Assembly: GCA_030655515.1 (NCBI GenBank)
Contig: JAURVI010000026.1
Location: 1-64,000 of the forward strand
DNA: 64,000 nucleotides
DNA from: Polaromonas sp.
GTDB lineage: Bacteria; Pseudomonadota; Gammaproteobacteria; Burkholderiales; Burkholderiaceae_C
Reading direction: 5' to 3'
The notes under the pieces were generated by a model. The model had not been told where the DNA came from. It was given only the letters and a program-made list of their open reading frames with translations, and ran no database searches. The translations under genes were made by a program, and so were the position numbers. Position 1 is the stretch's first letter. Each line of letters opens with the position of its first letter. Shown piece by piece: positions 15,764 to 25,120 of the stretch.

Positions 15764-16561
15764 ATGAGATGGAATCTGTTGGGGTTGGCCGCACTGGGCC
15801 TGCTGCCCTTGTCGGCGGTGGCTCAAAAGAGCACCGCCGAGGGCATTGCCGAGTACCGGGCCATGCTGGCTGACGGTAACCCGGCCGAGTTGTATGAGGC
15901 CAAAGGCGAAGCGCTCTGGAAGCAGGCCCGTGGCCCTAAAAACGCCAGCCTGGCCCAGTGCGATCTGGGTAAAGGCACGGGTGTCGTCAAGGGCGCTTTT
16001 GTCGAGTTGCCGCGTTATTTCGCTGACACCGGACGTGTGCAGGACCTCGAGTCGCGCCTGCTGACCTGCATGGAAACATGGCAGGGTTTCAGCGCCGATG
16101 CGATTGCAAAAACACCGTTTGGCCGGGACGAGCAAAAGACCCTGGAGTCGCTGGTGGCCTGGATTTCCGGCGAGTCGCGCGGCATGAAGTTCAACCTGCC
16201 GCAGTCGCATCCCCAGGAGAAACTGATGTACGCCGTCGGCAAGCAGGTGTTCTACCAGCGCGGCGGCCCCTATGATTTTTCGTGCGCGTCCTGCCATGGC
16301 GAAGACAACAAGCGGGTTCGCCTGCAAGACCTGCCCAATCTGACCAAAAATCCCGGCGCCGGCGACGGTTTTGGCGCCTGGCCGGCCTACCGGGTCTCCA
16401 GCGGCGATCTCTGGGGCATGCAGCGGCGCCTGAACGACTGCTACCGCCAGCAGCGTTTTCCGTTTCCCGGTTATGCCTCGGACGCCACCATTGCGCTGGG
16501 TGTGTTCATGGGCGTGAATGGCAAGGGCGGTGTTTCCACGGCACCGGCCCTCAAGCGTTGA
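15764..16561 (+). CDS. soxA: Cytochrome subunit SoxA (single c-type heme)
   Basis: This 265-residue exported protein is the catalytic subunit of SoxAX, which joins thiosulfate to the SoxY cysteine. A Sec signal ends near SAVAQ. The only CxxCH is CASCH at 174-178, and the active-site cysteine that becomes a persulfide is C226 in RRLNDCYRQQ. The N-terminal domain keeps two cysteines (C66 and C102, probably a disulfide) but no heme motif, so this is the monoheme SoxA type. It is coupled to soxX, which starts 22 bases later. Confidence 0.95.
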   Translation: MRWNLLGLAALGLLPLSAVAQKSTAEGIAEYRAMLADGNPAELYEAKGEALWKQARGPKNASLAQCDLGKGTGVVKGAFVELPRYFADTGRVQDLESRLLTCMETWQGFSADAIAKTPFGRDEQKTLESLVAWISGESRGMKFNLPQSHPQEKLMYAVGKQVFYQRGGPYDFSCASCHGEDNKRVRLQDLPNLTKNPGAGDGFGAWPAYRVSSGDLWGMQRRLNDCYRQQRFPFPGYASDATIALGVFMGVNGKGGVSTAPALKR

Positions 16562-16583
16562 AACGAGAACAGGAAGCATTGAC

Positions 16584-17228
16584 ATGAAAAAAACCTACAA
16601 GCAAGCCGGTTTGCTGGCGCTGAGTGTGCTGCTCGCCGGTTGCGTCACAGGTCCTTCACCGCAAGACGTGACTGAAGCCACCCAGAAAGTGCTGAAGTCC
16701 TCGTTCCGCGATCAGGGCATCGCAAAAACCGCTTGGCTGCAACAGGACGCGTCCAACCAGGCCTGTTCGCAAGCGCAGGGTGCGCCGCTGGACGAGAAAC
16801 TGGCCCAATCCATCGAGCAGGCCAATCTGCAAACCGTGAAAATGCCTTCCGACGGCAAATTCATCGGCGACTGGCGCGAGGGTGAAAAAATTGCGCAAAA
16901 TGGCCGCGGCATGACCTGGAGCGATCCGCCCGGTTCGGCCAATGGTGGCAGTTGCTACAACTGCCACCAGATCAGCAAAGAAGAGCTGTCCTTCGGCTCC
17001 ATCGGCCCCAGCCTGTACCACTATGGCAAGTTGCGCGGCGTCGCCGACCCTGCGGACGCGGCCAGCAAACCCATCGTCGATTACACCTGGCGCAAGCTCT
17101 GGAATGCCAAGGCCTACAACGCCTGCTCCGGCATGCCGCGTTTCGGCCATGCCGGCATCCTCAATGAAACTCAGTTGCGCCATGTGATGGCGCTCCTGCT
17201 CGACCCGAGTTCACCGGTCAATAAATGA
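16584..17228 (+). CDS. soxX: Cytochrome c SoxX, predicted lipoprotein
   Basis: This 214-residue monoheme cytochrome accepts electrons from SoxA. The heme site is CYNCH at 124-128, followed by GSIGPSLYHYGKLRG and a Met-containing GMPRFGHAG segment. The N-terminus LLALSVLLAGC ends in a canonical lipobox with C20, so membrane anchoring of SoxAX is predicted, whereas many SoxX proteins are soluble. The segment between lipobox and heme (about 100 residues) makes it longer than the smallest SoxX forms. A GGAAGC element precedes the ATG. Confidence 0.94.
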   Translation: MKKTYKQAGLLALSVLLAGCVTGPSPQDVTEATQKVLKSSFRDQGIAKTAWLQQDASNQACSQAQGAPLDEKLAQSIEQANLQTVKMPSDGKFIGDWREGEKIAQNGRGMTWSDPPGSANGGSCYNCHQISKEELSFGSIGPSLYHYGKLRGVADPADAASKPIVDYTWRKLWNAKAYNACSGMPRFGHAGILNETQLRHVMALLLDPSSPVNK

Positions 17229-17248
17229 ATTGACACGGCGTTTAGTAG

Positions 17249-17362
17249 CAATGCTGTTCATTGAAGCGCCTCAACCCCGTTCGCCCTGAGCCTGTCGAAG
17301 GGTCGTCACAGTGCAAACAGGCTTCGACAAGCTCAGCCCGAACGGTTAAGCGAACAGTATTG
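17249..17362. mobile_element. 114-bp MITE-like element, copy 2 (between soxX and soxB)
   Basis: This is the inverted counterpart of the copy at 15619-15732. It is bordered by a perfect 10-bp direct repeat, CGTTTAGTAG at 17239-17248 and again at 17363-17372. That is the mark of a transposition event and also fixes the element ends. The ends are CAATGCTGTTC and GAACAGTATTG. The internal hairpin could also act as a transcription terminator after soxX. Confidence 0.9.
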
Positions 17363-17436
17363 CGTTTAGTAGTCATTTCGGCTTGCCGCCCTTGTCCAAC
17401 AGGCGCGGGCGGCTGTCAAATTTGTAGTCTTTCACC

Positions 17437-19152
17437 ATGAATCTGTCTCGCCGCGAGTTTTCCAGTGTGATGGCGGCCGCGCTGGCCGCCGGTTTTCCGA
17501 TGCGGAACGAGGCCCATGCGGCGCAGGCGGCCAGCCTGTACAACGTGCCGCGCTCGGGCAATGTGCATTTGCTGCACATGACCGACTGCCATGCCCAGTT
17601 GATGCCGATTCATTTCCGCGAGCCTTCGGTCAACCTGGGGCTGGGCGCCATGCAGGGCCGGCTGCCGCATCTGGTGGGCGAGCATTTGCTCAAGGCCGCG
17701 CATCTGAAGGCGGGCACGCCTGAGGCCCACGCTTTCACCTACCTGAACTTCGAGCGTGCCGCGCGCCAGTATGGCAAGGTCGGTGGTTTTGCGCATCTGG
17801 CCACGCTGGTCAAACAGCTCAAGGCCGGGCGCCCGGGCGCGCTGCTGCTCGACGGCGGCGACACCTGGCAGGGCAGCGCCACCGCGCTGTGGACCCAGGG
17901 GCAGGACATGGTCGATGCGGCGAAGCTGCTTGGCGTCGATGTGATGACCGGCCACTGGGACTTTACTTATGGCGAAGAACGCATCAAGACCATCGTCGAG
18001 AAGGACTTTGCCGGCAAGATCGACTTCCTCGCCCAGAACGTCAAGACCAGCGATTTCGGCGACCCGGTGTTCAAACCCTATGTGATCAAGGAAATGAACG
18101 GCGTGGCTGTCGCCATCATCGGCCAGGCTTTTCCCTACACGCCGATTGCCAACCCGGCCTGGCAAACGCCGAACTGGACGTTCGGCATCCGCGAAAGCGA
18201 GATGCAGGAAACCGTCAACGAGGCCAGAGCCAAAGGCGCGCAGGCCGTGGTCCTGCTCAGCCACAACGGTATGGACGTGGACCTGAAAATGGCCTCGCGC
18301 GTCACGGGGATAGACGCCATTCTGGGTGGCCACACCCACGATGGCGTCCCGGTGCCTGTCATCGTCAAAAACCCCGGCGGCCAGACCGTCGTGACCAATG
18401 CCGGCAGCAACGGCAAGTTTCTGGGTGTGCTCGACCTGGACGTGAAGGACAAAAAGGTGGCGGGATTCAACTACCGCTTGCTGCCGGTATTTTCAAACCT
18501 GTTGCCGGCTGACACGGCGATGAGCGCGCTGATTGCCAAGGTTCGCGCTCCCTACGCGGCCAAATTGGCGGAAAAACTGGCGGTGACGGAAGGCACGCTG
18601 TACCGCCGCGGCAATTTCAACGGCACCTTTGACCAGGTGATTCTCGATGCGCTGATGGCCGTGCGCGGTGCCGACATCGCATTTTCTCCCGGTTTCCGCT
18701 GGGGCACCTCGCTGCTGCCGGGCCAGGCCATTACACGGGAGCACGTGATGGACCAGACCGCCATCACCTACCCATGGACGACTCTGACGGACATGCGCGG
18801 CGAGATGATCAAGACCATTCTGGAAGATGTCGCGGACAACCTGTTCAACCCCGATCCGTATTACCAGCAGGGCGGCGACATGGTGCGGGTCGGCGGCCTG
18901 AGCTACCGCTGCGAGCCGGGCGCAAAAATGGGTGCCCGCATCCAGGACATGCGTTTGAAAGGCCAATTGGTGGAAGCCGACAAAAGCTACAAGGTGGCCG
19001 GCTGGGCGCCGGTGCTTGAGGCCAGCAAAAATGCCGGCCCGCCAGTCTGGGAGGTCGTCGAGACTTATCTGTCGGCGAAAAAAGTCATCAAGCCGCCCAA
19101 GCTCAATGTGCCGGCGCTGGTCGGCATGGCCGGAAACCCCGGTCTGGCCTGA
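17437..19152 (+). CDS. soxB: Thiosulfohydrolase SoxB
   Basis: This 571-residue periplasmic dimanganese hydrolase releases sulfate from the S-sulfonated SoxY cysteine. A Tat signal is present (MNLSRREFSSVMAAALAAGF). Metal-binding motifs of the 5'-nucleotidase-like fold are visible: HMTDCHAQ with D50 and H52, LLDGGDTWQGS, a GHWDFTYG block, LLSHNGMDVDL and GGHTHDGVP. Length fits the family. It is separated from soxX by the second MITE-like copy, so its expression may be partly independent of soxAX. It is the last sox gene in the window. Confidence 0.96.
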   Translation: MNLSRREFSSVMAAALAAGFPMRNEAHAAQAASLYNVPRSGNVHLLHMTDCHAQLMPIHFREPSVNLGLGAMQGRLPHLVGEHLLKAAHLKAGTPEAHAFTYLNFERAARQYGKVGGFAHLATLVKQLKAGRPGALLLDGGDTWQGSATALWTQGQDMVDAAKLLGVDVMTGHWDFTYGEERIKTIVEKDFAGKIDFLAQNVKTSDFGDPVFKPYVIKEMNGVAVAIIGQAFPYTPIANPAWQTPNWTFGIRESEMQETVNEARAKGAQAVVLLSHNGMDVDLKMASRVTGIDAILGGHTHDGVPVPVIVKNPGGQTVVTNAGSNGKFLGVLDLDVKDKKVAGFNYRLLPVFSNLLPADTAMSALIAKVRAPYAAKLAEKLAVTEGTLYRRGNFNGTFDQVILDALMAVRGADIAFSPGFRWGTSLLPGQAITREHVMDQTAITYPWTTLTDMRGEMIKTILEDVADNLFNPDPYYQQGGDMVRVGGLSYRCEPGAKMGARIQDMRLKGQLVEADKSYKVAGWAPVLEASKNAGPPVWEVVETYLSAKKVIKPPKLNVPALVGMAGNPGLA

Positions 19153-19382
19153 ATCCAGGCAGGCCGGTGAAAACCGTCCGGATTTTGACGGCCGCATGAC
19201 GAAAATGCAGCCCGGTTCGCGCAGCCGGTTCGCTGTATGCTTTCCTTCGTTTTTGATTCAGTGGCACAATGGGACTTGTTTCTGAAGGCCCTTCCTTGCC
19301 ACAGTCGCATCCGCTAACCGGTCCAGCCGTGCTCGCGGAAGGTTAATCAACCAGCCATAACATGTCGTTGTGGCCAGCTAAT

Positions 19383-19399
19383 GTTTCCCTCAGGGAAAC
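19383..19399 (+). promoter_or_regulatory. Hairpin abutting the odhA ribosome-binding site
   Basis: GTTTCCC (19383-19389), loop TCA and GGGAAAC (19393-19399) form a perfect 7-bp stem. The GGAGG ribosome-binding site follows directly at 19400-19404, ten bases before the odhA ATG. Such a stem could position or modulate ribosome access. It lacks a U-tract, so it is not a terminator. Confidence 0.5.
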
Positions 19400-19414
19400 G
19401 GAGGTCAGCGAATA

Positions 19415-22297
19415 ATGAGTTCCAGCTCGCAGGCAGCGCCGTCGTCTGTCTATTCTGCCTACCAAGGCAACACCTACCTCTTCGGCGGCAATGCGCCTTA
19501 TATCGAGGAGATGTACGAAAACTACCTCGCCAACCCCGGCAGCGTGCCGGACACCTGGCGCGAGTACTTCGACGCGTTGCAGAATGTGGCCGCCGTGGAC
19601 GGCAGCCATGCCAGGGACGTGCCGCACCTGCCGGTGGTCAACGCCTTTGCCGAACGCGCCAAGCAGGGCGGCACCCGGGTCGTCGTGGCCAGCCGGGACG
19701 CCGAAATGGGCCGCAAGCGCACGGCCGTGCAGCAGTTGATTGCCGCCTACCGCAACGTCGGTGCCCGCTGGGCCGACCTGGACCCCCTCAAACGCGCCGA
19801 GCGCGACCCTATTCCCGAGCTGGACCCGCATTTCTACGGGTTCACCGATGCCGACCAGGAAACCGTGTTCGACACCGGCAACACCTTCTTCGGCAAAGAC
19901 ACCATGAGCCTGCGCGAGCTGCTCAATGCGCTGCGCGAGACCTACTGCGGCACCATCGGCGCCGAGTACATGTACATGACCGACCAGAACCAGAAGCGCT
20001 GGTGGCAGCAAAAACTCGAAAGCATTCGCAGCAAGCCCAATTTCACGCCGGAGAAAAAGCGCCACATTCTCGACCGCCTGACGGCAGCCGAGGGCCTGGA
20101 GCGTTTTCTCCATACCAAATATGTGGGGCAAAAACGCTTCTCGCTCGAAGGTGGCGAAAGTTTCATCGCCAGCATGGACGAGCTGATCCAGGGCGGCGGC
20201 GGCATCGGCGTGAAGGAAATCGTGATCGGCATGGCGCACCGCGGCCGTTTGAATGTGCTGGTCAATTCGCTGGGCAAGGTGCCCGCCGACCTGTTTGCCG
20301 AGTTTGAACACACCGCCCCGGAAGACCTTCCCAGCGGTGACGTCAAGTACCACCAGGGTTTCAGCTCCGACGTGACCACCCCCGGCGGGCCGGTCCACCT
20401 GAGCCTGGCGTTTAACCCCTCGCACCTGGAAATCGTCGACCCGGTCGTCGAAGGCTCGGTGCGTGCCCGCATGGATCGCCGCGCCGACCCGAAAGGCTTG
20501 CAGGTGCTGCCGGTGCTGGTTCACGGCGATGCGGCGTTTGCCGGGCAGGGTGTTGTGATGGAAACACTGGCGCTGGCCGAGACCCGTGGTTACTCCACCG
20601 GCGGCACCGTGCATATTGTCATCAACAACCAGATCGGTTTTACCACCAGCGATCCGCGCGACAGCCGCTCCACGCTGTATTGCACCGATGTCGTCAAGAT
20701 GATCGAGGCGCCGGTGCTGCACGTCAACGGCGACGACCCGGAAGCGGTGGTGCTGGCGACCCAGTTGGCGCTCGAATTCCGCATGGCGTTTCAAAAAGAC
20801 GTGGTGGTCGACATCATCTGCTTTCGCAAGCTGGGTCACAATGAGCAGGACACGCCGGCACTGACGCAGCCGCTGATGTACAAGAAGATTGCGCAGCACC
20901 CCGGCACGCGCCGCCTGTACGCCGACAAGCTGTCGGCCCAGGGCATGGGCGAGACGCTGGGCGACGACATGGTCAAGGCCACACGCGCCGCGCTGGACGC
21001 CGGCAAGAGCACTTTTGATCCGGTGATCACCAACTTCAAGAGCAAGTATGCGGTGGACTGGAGTCCTTACCTCGGCAAGAAATGGACTGACGCCGGCGAC
21101 ACCGCCATTCCGATGGCCGAGTGGAAGCGCCTGGCTGAAAAAGTCAGCACCATACCGCCCACGGTGACGGCACACCAGTTGGTCAAGAAAGTCTACGACG
21201 ACCGTGCTGCCATGGGCCGCGGCGACATCCCCGTCGATTGGGGCATGGGCGAACACATGGCGTTCGCCTCGCTGGTGGCCAGCGGCTACCCGGTCCGCTT
21301 GTCCGGCGAAGACTGCGGGCGAGGCACATTCACGCACCGCCATGCGGTGATTCACGACCAGAGCCGCGAAAAATGGGATACCGGCATCTATGTGCCGCTG
21401 CAAAACGTGGCCGAGAACCAGGCGCCGTTTGTCGTCATCGACTCCATCCTGTCCGAAGAAGCCGTGCTGGCGTTTGAGTACGGTTATGCCTCCAACGACC
21501 CCAACACGCTGGTGATCTGGGAAGCCCAGTTCGGCGATTTTGTCAATGGCGCGCAGGTCGTGATTGACCAGTTCATTGCCTCGGGTGAAGTCAAGTGGGG
21601 CCGGGTCAATGGCATCACGCTGATGCTGCCGCACGGCTACGAGGGCCAGGGGCCGGAGCACAGCTCGGCGCGCCTGGAGCGCTTCATGCAGTTGTCTGCC
21701 GACACCAACATGCAGGTGGTGCAGCCGACGACGGCCAGCCAGATATTCCATGTGCTGCGCCGCCAGATGGTGCGCAACCTGCGCAAGCCGCTGGTCATCA
21801 TGACGCCCAAGTCCTTGCTGCGCAACAAGGACGCCACCTCGCCACTGAGCGAGTTCACCAAAGGCAGCTTCCAGACGGTGATTCCGGACAGCGGGGCGCT
21901 CAAGGCCGACAAGGTCAAACGTGTGATCGCCTGTTCCGGCAAGGTCTACTATGACCTGGCGAAAAAGCGGGAAGAAAAAGGAGCGGACGACGTCGCCATC
22001 CTGCGCATTGAGCAGCTCTACCCGTTCCCGCACAAGGCCTTTGCGGCCGAGCTGAAAAAGTACCCGAACGCCACCGACATCGTGTGGTGCCAGGACGAAC
22101 CCCAAAACCAGGGCGCCTGGTTCTTTGTGCAGCACTACATTCACGAAAACATGGCAGAAGGCCAGAAGCTGGGCTACTCGGGCCGTGCGGCGTCGGCGTC
22201 GCCGGCCGTGGGGTATTCGCACCTGCACCAGGAACAGCAAAAAGCGCTGGTGGACGGCGCGTTCGGCAAGCTCAAGGGCTTTGTCCTGAACAAATAA
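19415..22297 (+). CDS. odhA: 2-oxoglutarate dehydrogenase E1 component
   Basis: This 960-residue thiamine-diphosphate enzyme (SucA/OdhA) decarboxylates 2-oxoglutarate in the TCA cycle and passes the succinyl group to the E2 lipoyl domain. The N-terminal YLFGGNAPYIEEMYENYLANPGS segment binds E2. The ThDP region shows VIGMAHRGRLNVLVN and GDVKYHQGF. The pyrimidine domain includes GEDCGRGTFTHRHAV and the C-terminus WCQDEPQNQGAW. Length is standard. It heads an odhA-odhB-lpdA operon, with 64 bases to odhB. The 262-base upstream gap contains the presumed promoter. Confidence 0.97.
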   Translation: MSSSSQAAPSSVYSAYQGNTYLFGGNAPYIEEMYENYLANPGSVPDTWREYFDALQNVAAVDGSHARDVPHLPVVNAFAERAKQGGTRVVVASRDAEMGRKRTAVQQLIAAYRNVGARWADLDPLKRAERDPIPELDPHFYGFTDADQETVFDTGNTFFGKDTMSLRELLNALRETYCGTIGAEYMYMTDQNQKRWWQQKLESIRSKPNFTPEKKRHILDRLTAAEGLERFLHTKYVGQKRFSLEGGESFIASMDELIQGGGGIGVKEIVIGMAHRGRLNVLVNSLGKVPADLFAEFEHTAPEDLPSGDVKYHQGFSSDVTTPGGPVHLSLAFNPSHLEIVDPVVEGSVRARMDRRADPKGLQVLPVLVHGDAAFAGQGVVMETLALAETRGYSTGGTVHIVINNQIGFTTSDPRDSRSTLYCTDVVKMIEAPVLHVNGDDPEAVVLATQLALEFRMAFQKDVVVDIICFRKLGHNEQDTPALTQPLMYKKIAQHPGTRRLYADKLSAQGMGETLGDDMVKATRAALDAGKSTFDPVITNFKSKYAVDWSPYLGKKWTDAGDTAIPMAEWKRLAEKVSTIPPTVTAHQLVKKVYDDRAAMGRGDIPVDWGMGEHMAFASLVASGYPVRLSGEDCGRGTFTHRHAVIHDQSREKWDTGIYVPLQNVAENQAPFVVIDSILSEEAVLAFEYGYASNDPNTLVIWEAQFGDFVNGAQVVIDQFIASGEVKWGRVNGITLMLPHGYEGQGPEHSSARLERFMQLSADTNMQVVQPTTASQIFHVLRRQMVRNLRKPLVIMTPKSLLRNKDATSPLSEFTKGSFQTVIPDSGALKADKVKRVIACSGKVYYDLAKKREEKGADDVAILRIEQLYPFPHKAFAAELKKYPNATDIVWCQDEPQNQGAWFFVQHYIHENMAEGQKLGYSGRAASASPAVGYSHLHQEQQKALVDGAFGKLKGFVLNK

Positions 22298-22361
22298 GAA
22301 AAGAAGGAAGGCCACGCCCCTTCGTGTGCCTAGCTAGAACTCACATACCGAAAGAATTCAA

Positions 22362-23621
22362 ATGGCTACCGTAGAAGTCAAAGTCCCCCAGTTGTCCGAA
22401 TCTGTCGCCGAAGCCACCCTGCTGCAATGGAAAAAAAAGGTGGGCGATTTCGTGGCAATGGACGAAATCCTGATTGAGATCGAGACCGACAAAGTTGTTC
22501 TGGAAGTGCCCGCGCCTGCGGCCGGCGTGCTGGCCGAAATCATGGTTGCCGGTGGCGGCACCGTCACCGCAGAACAGCTCATCGCAAAAATCGATACCGA
22601 GGGCAAGGCCGTTGCCGCTGCGGCCGCAGCGGCGGCACCCGCGACAGCATCGGCAACTGCCGCTCCAGCCGCCGGTGGCGCCATGGCCGGTGTGGCGATG
22701 CCCGCCGCCGCCAAGCTGATGGCGGACAGCAAGCTGGCTTCCGGCTCTGTTGCAGGGACTGGCAAAGACGGGCGCGTGACCAAGGGCGATGTGCTCGGCG
22801 CCGTCGCGGCAGGCTCCGCATCGGCTCCTAAATCAGTCGCTGTCGGCGCAATACCAACGGGTGCGCCGACCACTTTCTTGCCTCAGGTGGCAGCGCCTGC
22901 CAAGGCCGGCGACCTGGGCGAGCGCCCCGAGCAGCGCGTGCCCATGAGCCGCCTGCGCGCGCGTATTGCCGAGCGTCTGCTGCAATCGCAAGCGACCAAC
23001 GCCATCCTGACCACTTTCAATGAAGTCAACATGGCGCCGGTGATGGAAATGCGCAAACGCTTCCAGGAAAAGTTTGAAAAAGAGCATGGCGTGAAGATCG
23101 GCTTCATGAGCTTTTTCGTCAAGGCCGCCGTGCATGCGCTGAAAAAATACCCGGTGCTCAACGCCTCGGTGGACGGCAACGACATTGTTTACCACGGCTA
23201 CTTCGACATCGGCATCGCCGTCGGTTCGCCGCGCGGCCTGGTGGTGCCCATCCTGCGCAATGCCGACCAGATGAGCTTTGCCGACATCGAAAAGAAAATT
23301 GCCGAGTACGGCGCCAAGGCACGCGACGGCAAGCTCGGCATCGAAGAGATGACCGGCGGAACGTTCTCGATCTCCAACGGCGGGGTGTTCGGCTCCATGC
23401 TGTCCACCCCCATCATCAATCCGCCGCAGTCCGCCATCCTGGGCGTTCATGCGACCAAGGACCGCGCGGTGGTCGAAAACGGCCAGATCGTGGTGCGTCC
23501 GATGAACTACCTCGCGATGAGCTACGACCACCGCATCGTCGACGGACGCGAAGCCGTGCTCGGCCTGGTTGCGATGAAGGAAGCGCTGGAAGATCCGGCC
23601 CGTCTGCTGTTTGACATTTGA
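22362..23621 (+). CDS. odhB: Dihydrolipoyl succinyltransferase E2
   Basis: This 419-residue protein forms the core of the 2-oxoglutarate dehydrogenase complex. It has one lipoyl domain (residues 1-77) with the lipoylated lysine in EIETDKVVLEVPAP, an alanine-rich linker, and an E3-binding domain around AAKLMADSKLASGSVAGTGK. The catalytic acyltransferase domain ends with SYDHRIVDGREAVLGL, which contains the active-site histidine. The E2 type is SucB rather than AceF because of the context and the single lipoyl domain. Confidence 0.97.
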   Translation: MATVEVKVPQLSESVAEATLLQWKKKVGDFVAMDEILIEIETDKVVLEVPAPAAGVLAEIMVAGGGTVTAEQLIAKIDTEGKAVAAAAAAAAPATASATAAPAAGGAMAGVAMPAAAKLMADSKLASGSVAGTGKDGRVTKGDVLGAVAAGSASAPKSVAVGAIPTGAPTTFLPQVAAPAKAGDLGERPEQRVPMSRLRARIAERLLQSQATNAILTTFNEVNMAPVMEMRKRFQEKFEKEHGVKIGFMSFFVKAAVHALKKYPVLNASVDGNDIVYHGYFDIGIAVGSPRGLVVPILRNADQMSFADIEKKIAEYGAKARDGKLGIEEMTGGTFSISNGGVFGSMLSTPIINPPQSAILGVHATKDRAVVENGQIVVRPMNYLAMSYDHRIVDGREAVLGLVAMKEALEDPARLLFDI

Positions 23622-23636
23622 TTAACTAACCTTGCG

Positions 23637-23667
23637 GGACAGACCACGGCAAAGCCGTGCGCTGTCC
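23637..23667 (+). promoter_or_regulatory. Stem-loop between odhB and lpdA
   Basis: GGACAG (23637-23642) pairs with CTGTCC (23662-23667), and inside it CACGGC pairs with GCCGTG around an AAA loop, with a 2x2 internal loop between. No U-run follows, so it may stabilise or process the mRNA, or weaken read-through into lpdA, rather than terminate. Confidence 0.45.
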
Positions 23668-23683
23668 TCAACTGACTGGCATC

Positions 23684-25111
23684 ATGAATAAACAATTTGA
23701 CGTCATCGTCATCGGCGGCGGTCCCGGCGGCTACATTGCCGCCATCCGCGCCGCCCAATTGGGCTTTAACGTGGCCTGTATCGACGAGTGGAAAAATGCC
23801 AAGGGCGGTCCGGCCTTGGGCGGCACCTGCACCAACACGGGCTGCATTCCGTCCAAGGCCTTGCTGCAGTCGTCGGAGTATTACGAACATGCGGGCAAGC
23901 ATTTTTCGGCGCATGGCATCGAGGTCAAGGGCCTGAGTCTGGATGTCGCGAAGATGCTGGGCCGCAAGGATACCGTCGTCAAACAGAACAACGACGGCAT
24001 TGTCTACCTGTTCAAGAAGAACAAGGTCACTTTTTTCCACGGCCGCGGTTCTTTTGTGGCGGTCAAAGACGGCGGCTACGACATCCAGGTGGCCGGCGCT
24101 GCCGAAGAAACGATCTCCGGAAAACACGTCATTGTGGCCACCGGTTCCAGTGCGCGGGCCTTGCCCGGCGCGCCGTTTGACGAGGAAAACATCCTCTCCA
24201 ACGATGGCGCGCTGCGCATGGGCGCGGTGCCCCAAAAGCTGGGCCTGATCGGCTCCGGCGTGATCGGCCTGGAAATGGGCTCGGTCTGGCGGCGTCTGGG
24301 GGCCGAGGTGACCATTCTCGAAGGCCTGCCGGCGTTTCTGGGTGCCGTGGACCAACAGATCGCCAAGGAAGCCTACAAGGCTTTTGTCAAGCAGGGCCTG
24401 AAGATCGAGCTTGGCGTCAAGGTCGGCGAGATCACTTTCGGCAAGAAGGGTGTGTCCGTCGCGTATGCCGATGCCAAGGGGCAGGCCCAGACACTGAGCG
24501 TCGACAAGCTGATTGTTTCGATTGGCCGGGTCGCCAACACCATCGGTCTTGCGCCTGAAGCGGTGGGACTGAAGCTCGACGAGCGTGGCGCCGTCGTGGT
24601 GGATGACGAATGCAAGACCAACTTGCCCAATGTATGGGCCGTTGGCGATGTGGTGCGCGGGCCGATGCTGGCGCACAAAGCCGAAGAAGAAGGCGTGGCG
24701 GTTGCTGAACGCATCGCCGGCCAGCACGGGCATGTCGACTTCAACACCATTCCCTGGGTGATCTACACCAACCCCGAGATTGCCTGGGTCGGGCAGACCG
24801 AGGAGCAACTGAAAGCGGCTGGACGTGCCTACAGGGCCGGCACCTTTCCGTTCATGGCCAACGGCCGCGCGCGCGCGCTGGGCGATACCACCGGCATGGT
24901 GAAGATGTTGGCTGATGCGGGCACCGATGAAATTCTGGGCGTCCACATCGTCGGTCCCTTCGCCAGCGAACTGATCGCCGAATGTGTGGTGGCGATGGCG
25001 TTCCGGGCCAGCGCGGAAGACATCGCAAGAATCTGCCACGCCCATCCTTCGCTCAGTGAAGCCACCAAAGAGGCGGCTTTGGCCGTTGACAAGCGAACTC
25101 TGAATTTCTGA
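23684..25111 (+). CDS. lpdA: Dihydrolipoyl dehydrogenase E3
   Basis: This 475-residue flavoprotein reoxidises dihydrolipoamide with NAD+ for the 2-oxoglutarate dehydrogenase complex. The FAD-binding [17 protein letters not shown] is at the N-terminus. The redox-active disulfide is in [16 protein letters not shown], an NAD-binding [13 protein letters not shown] follows, and the C-terminal HAHPSLSEA carries the catalytic histidine. The ATG at 23684 was preferred because it gives the normal N-terminus just before the FAD motif. It is 62 bases after odhB. Confidence 0.96.
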   Translation: MNKQFDVIVIGGGPGGYIAAIRAAQLGFNVACIDEWKNAKGGPALGGTCTNTGCIPSKALLQSSEYYEHAGKHFSAHGIEVKGLSLDVAKMLGRKDTVVKQNNDGIVYLFKKNKVTFFHGRGSFVAVKDGGYDIQVAGAAEETISGKHVIVATGSSARALPGAPFDEENILSNDGALRMGAVPQKLGLIGSGVIGLEMGSVWRRLGAEVTILEGLPAFLGAVDQQIAKEAYKAFVKQGLKIELGVKVGEITFGKKGVSVAYADAKGQAQTLSVDKLIVSIGRVANTIGLAPEAVGLKLDERGAVVVDDECKTNLPNVWAVGDVVRGPMLAHKAEEEGVAVAERIAGQHGHVDFNTIPWVIYTNPEIAWVGQTEEQLKAAGRAYRAGTFPFMANGRARALGDTTGMVKMLADAGTDEILGVHIVGPFASELIAECVVAMAFRASAEDIARICHAHPSLSEATKEAALAVDKRTLNF

Positions 25112-25120
25112 AGTTCCGGC

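Noticed and set aside
19343-22315. Open minus-strand frame of about 990 codons opposite odhA
   Set aside because: It is fully antisense to a clearly conserved gene in high-GC DNA, where such shadow frames are common. Its translation is His/Gln/Arg/Val-rich with no recognisable motif.
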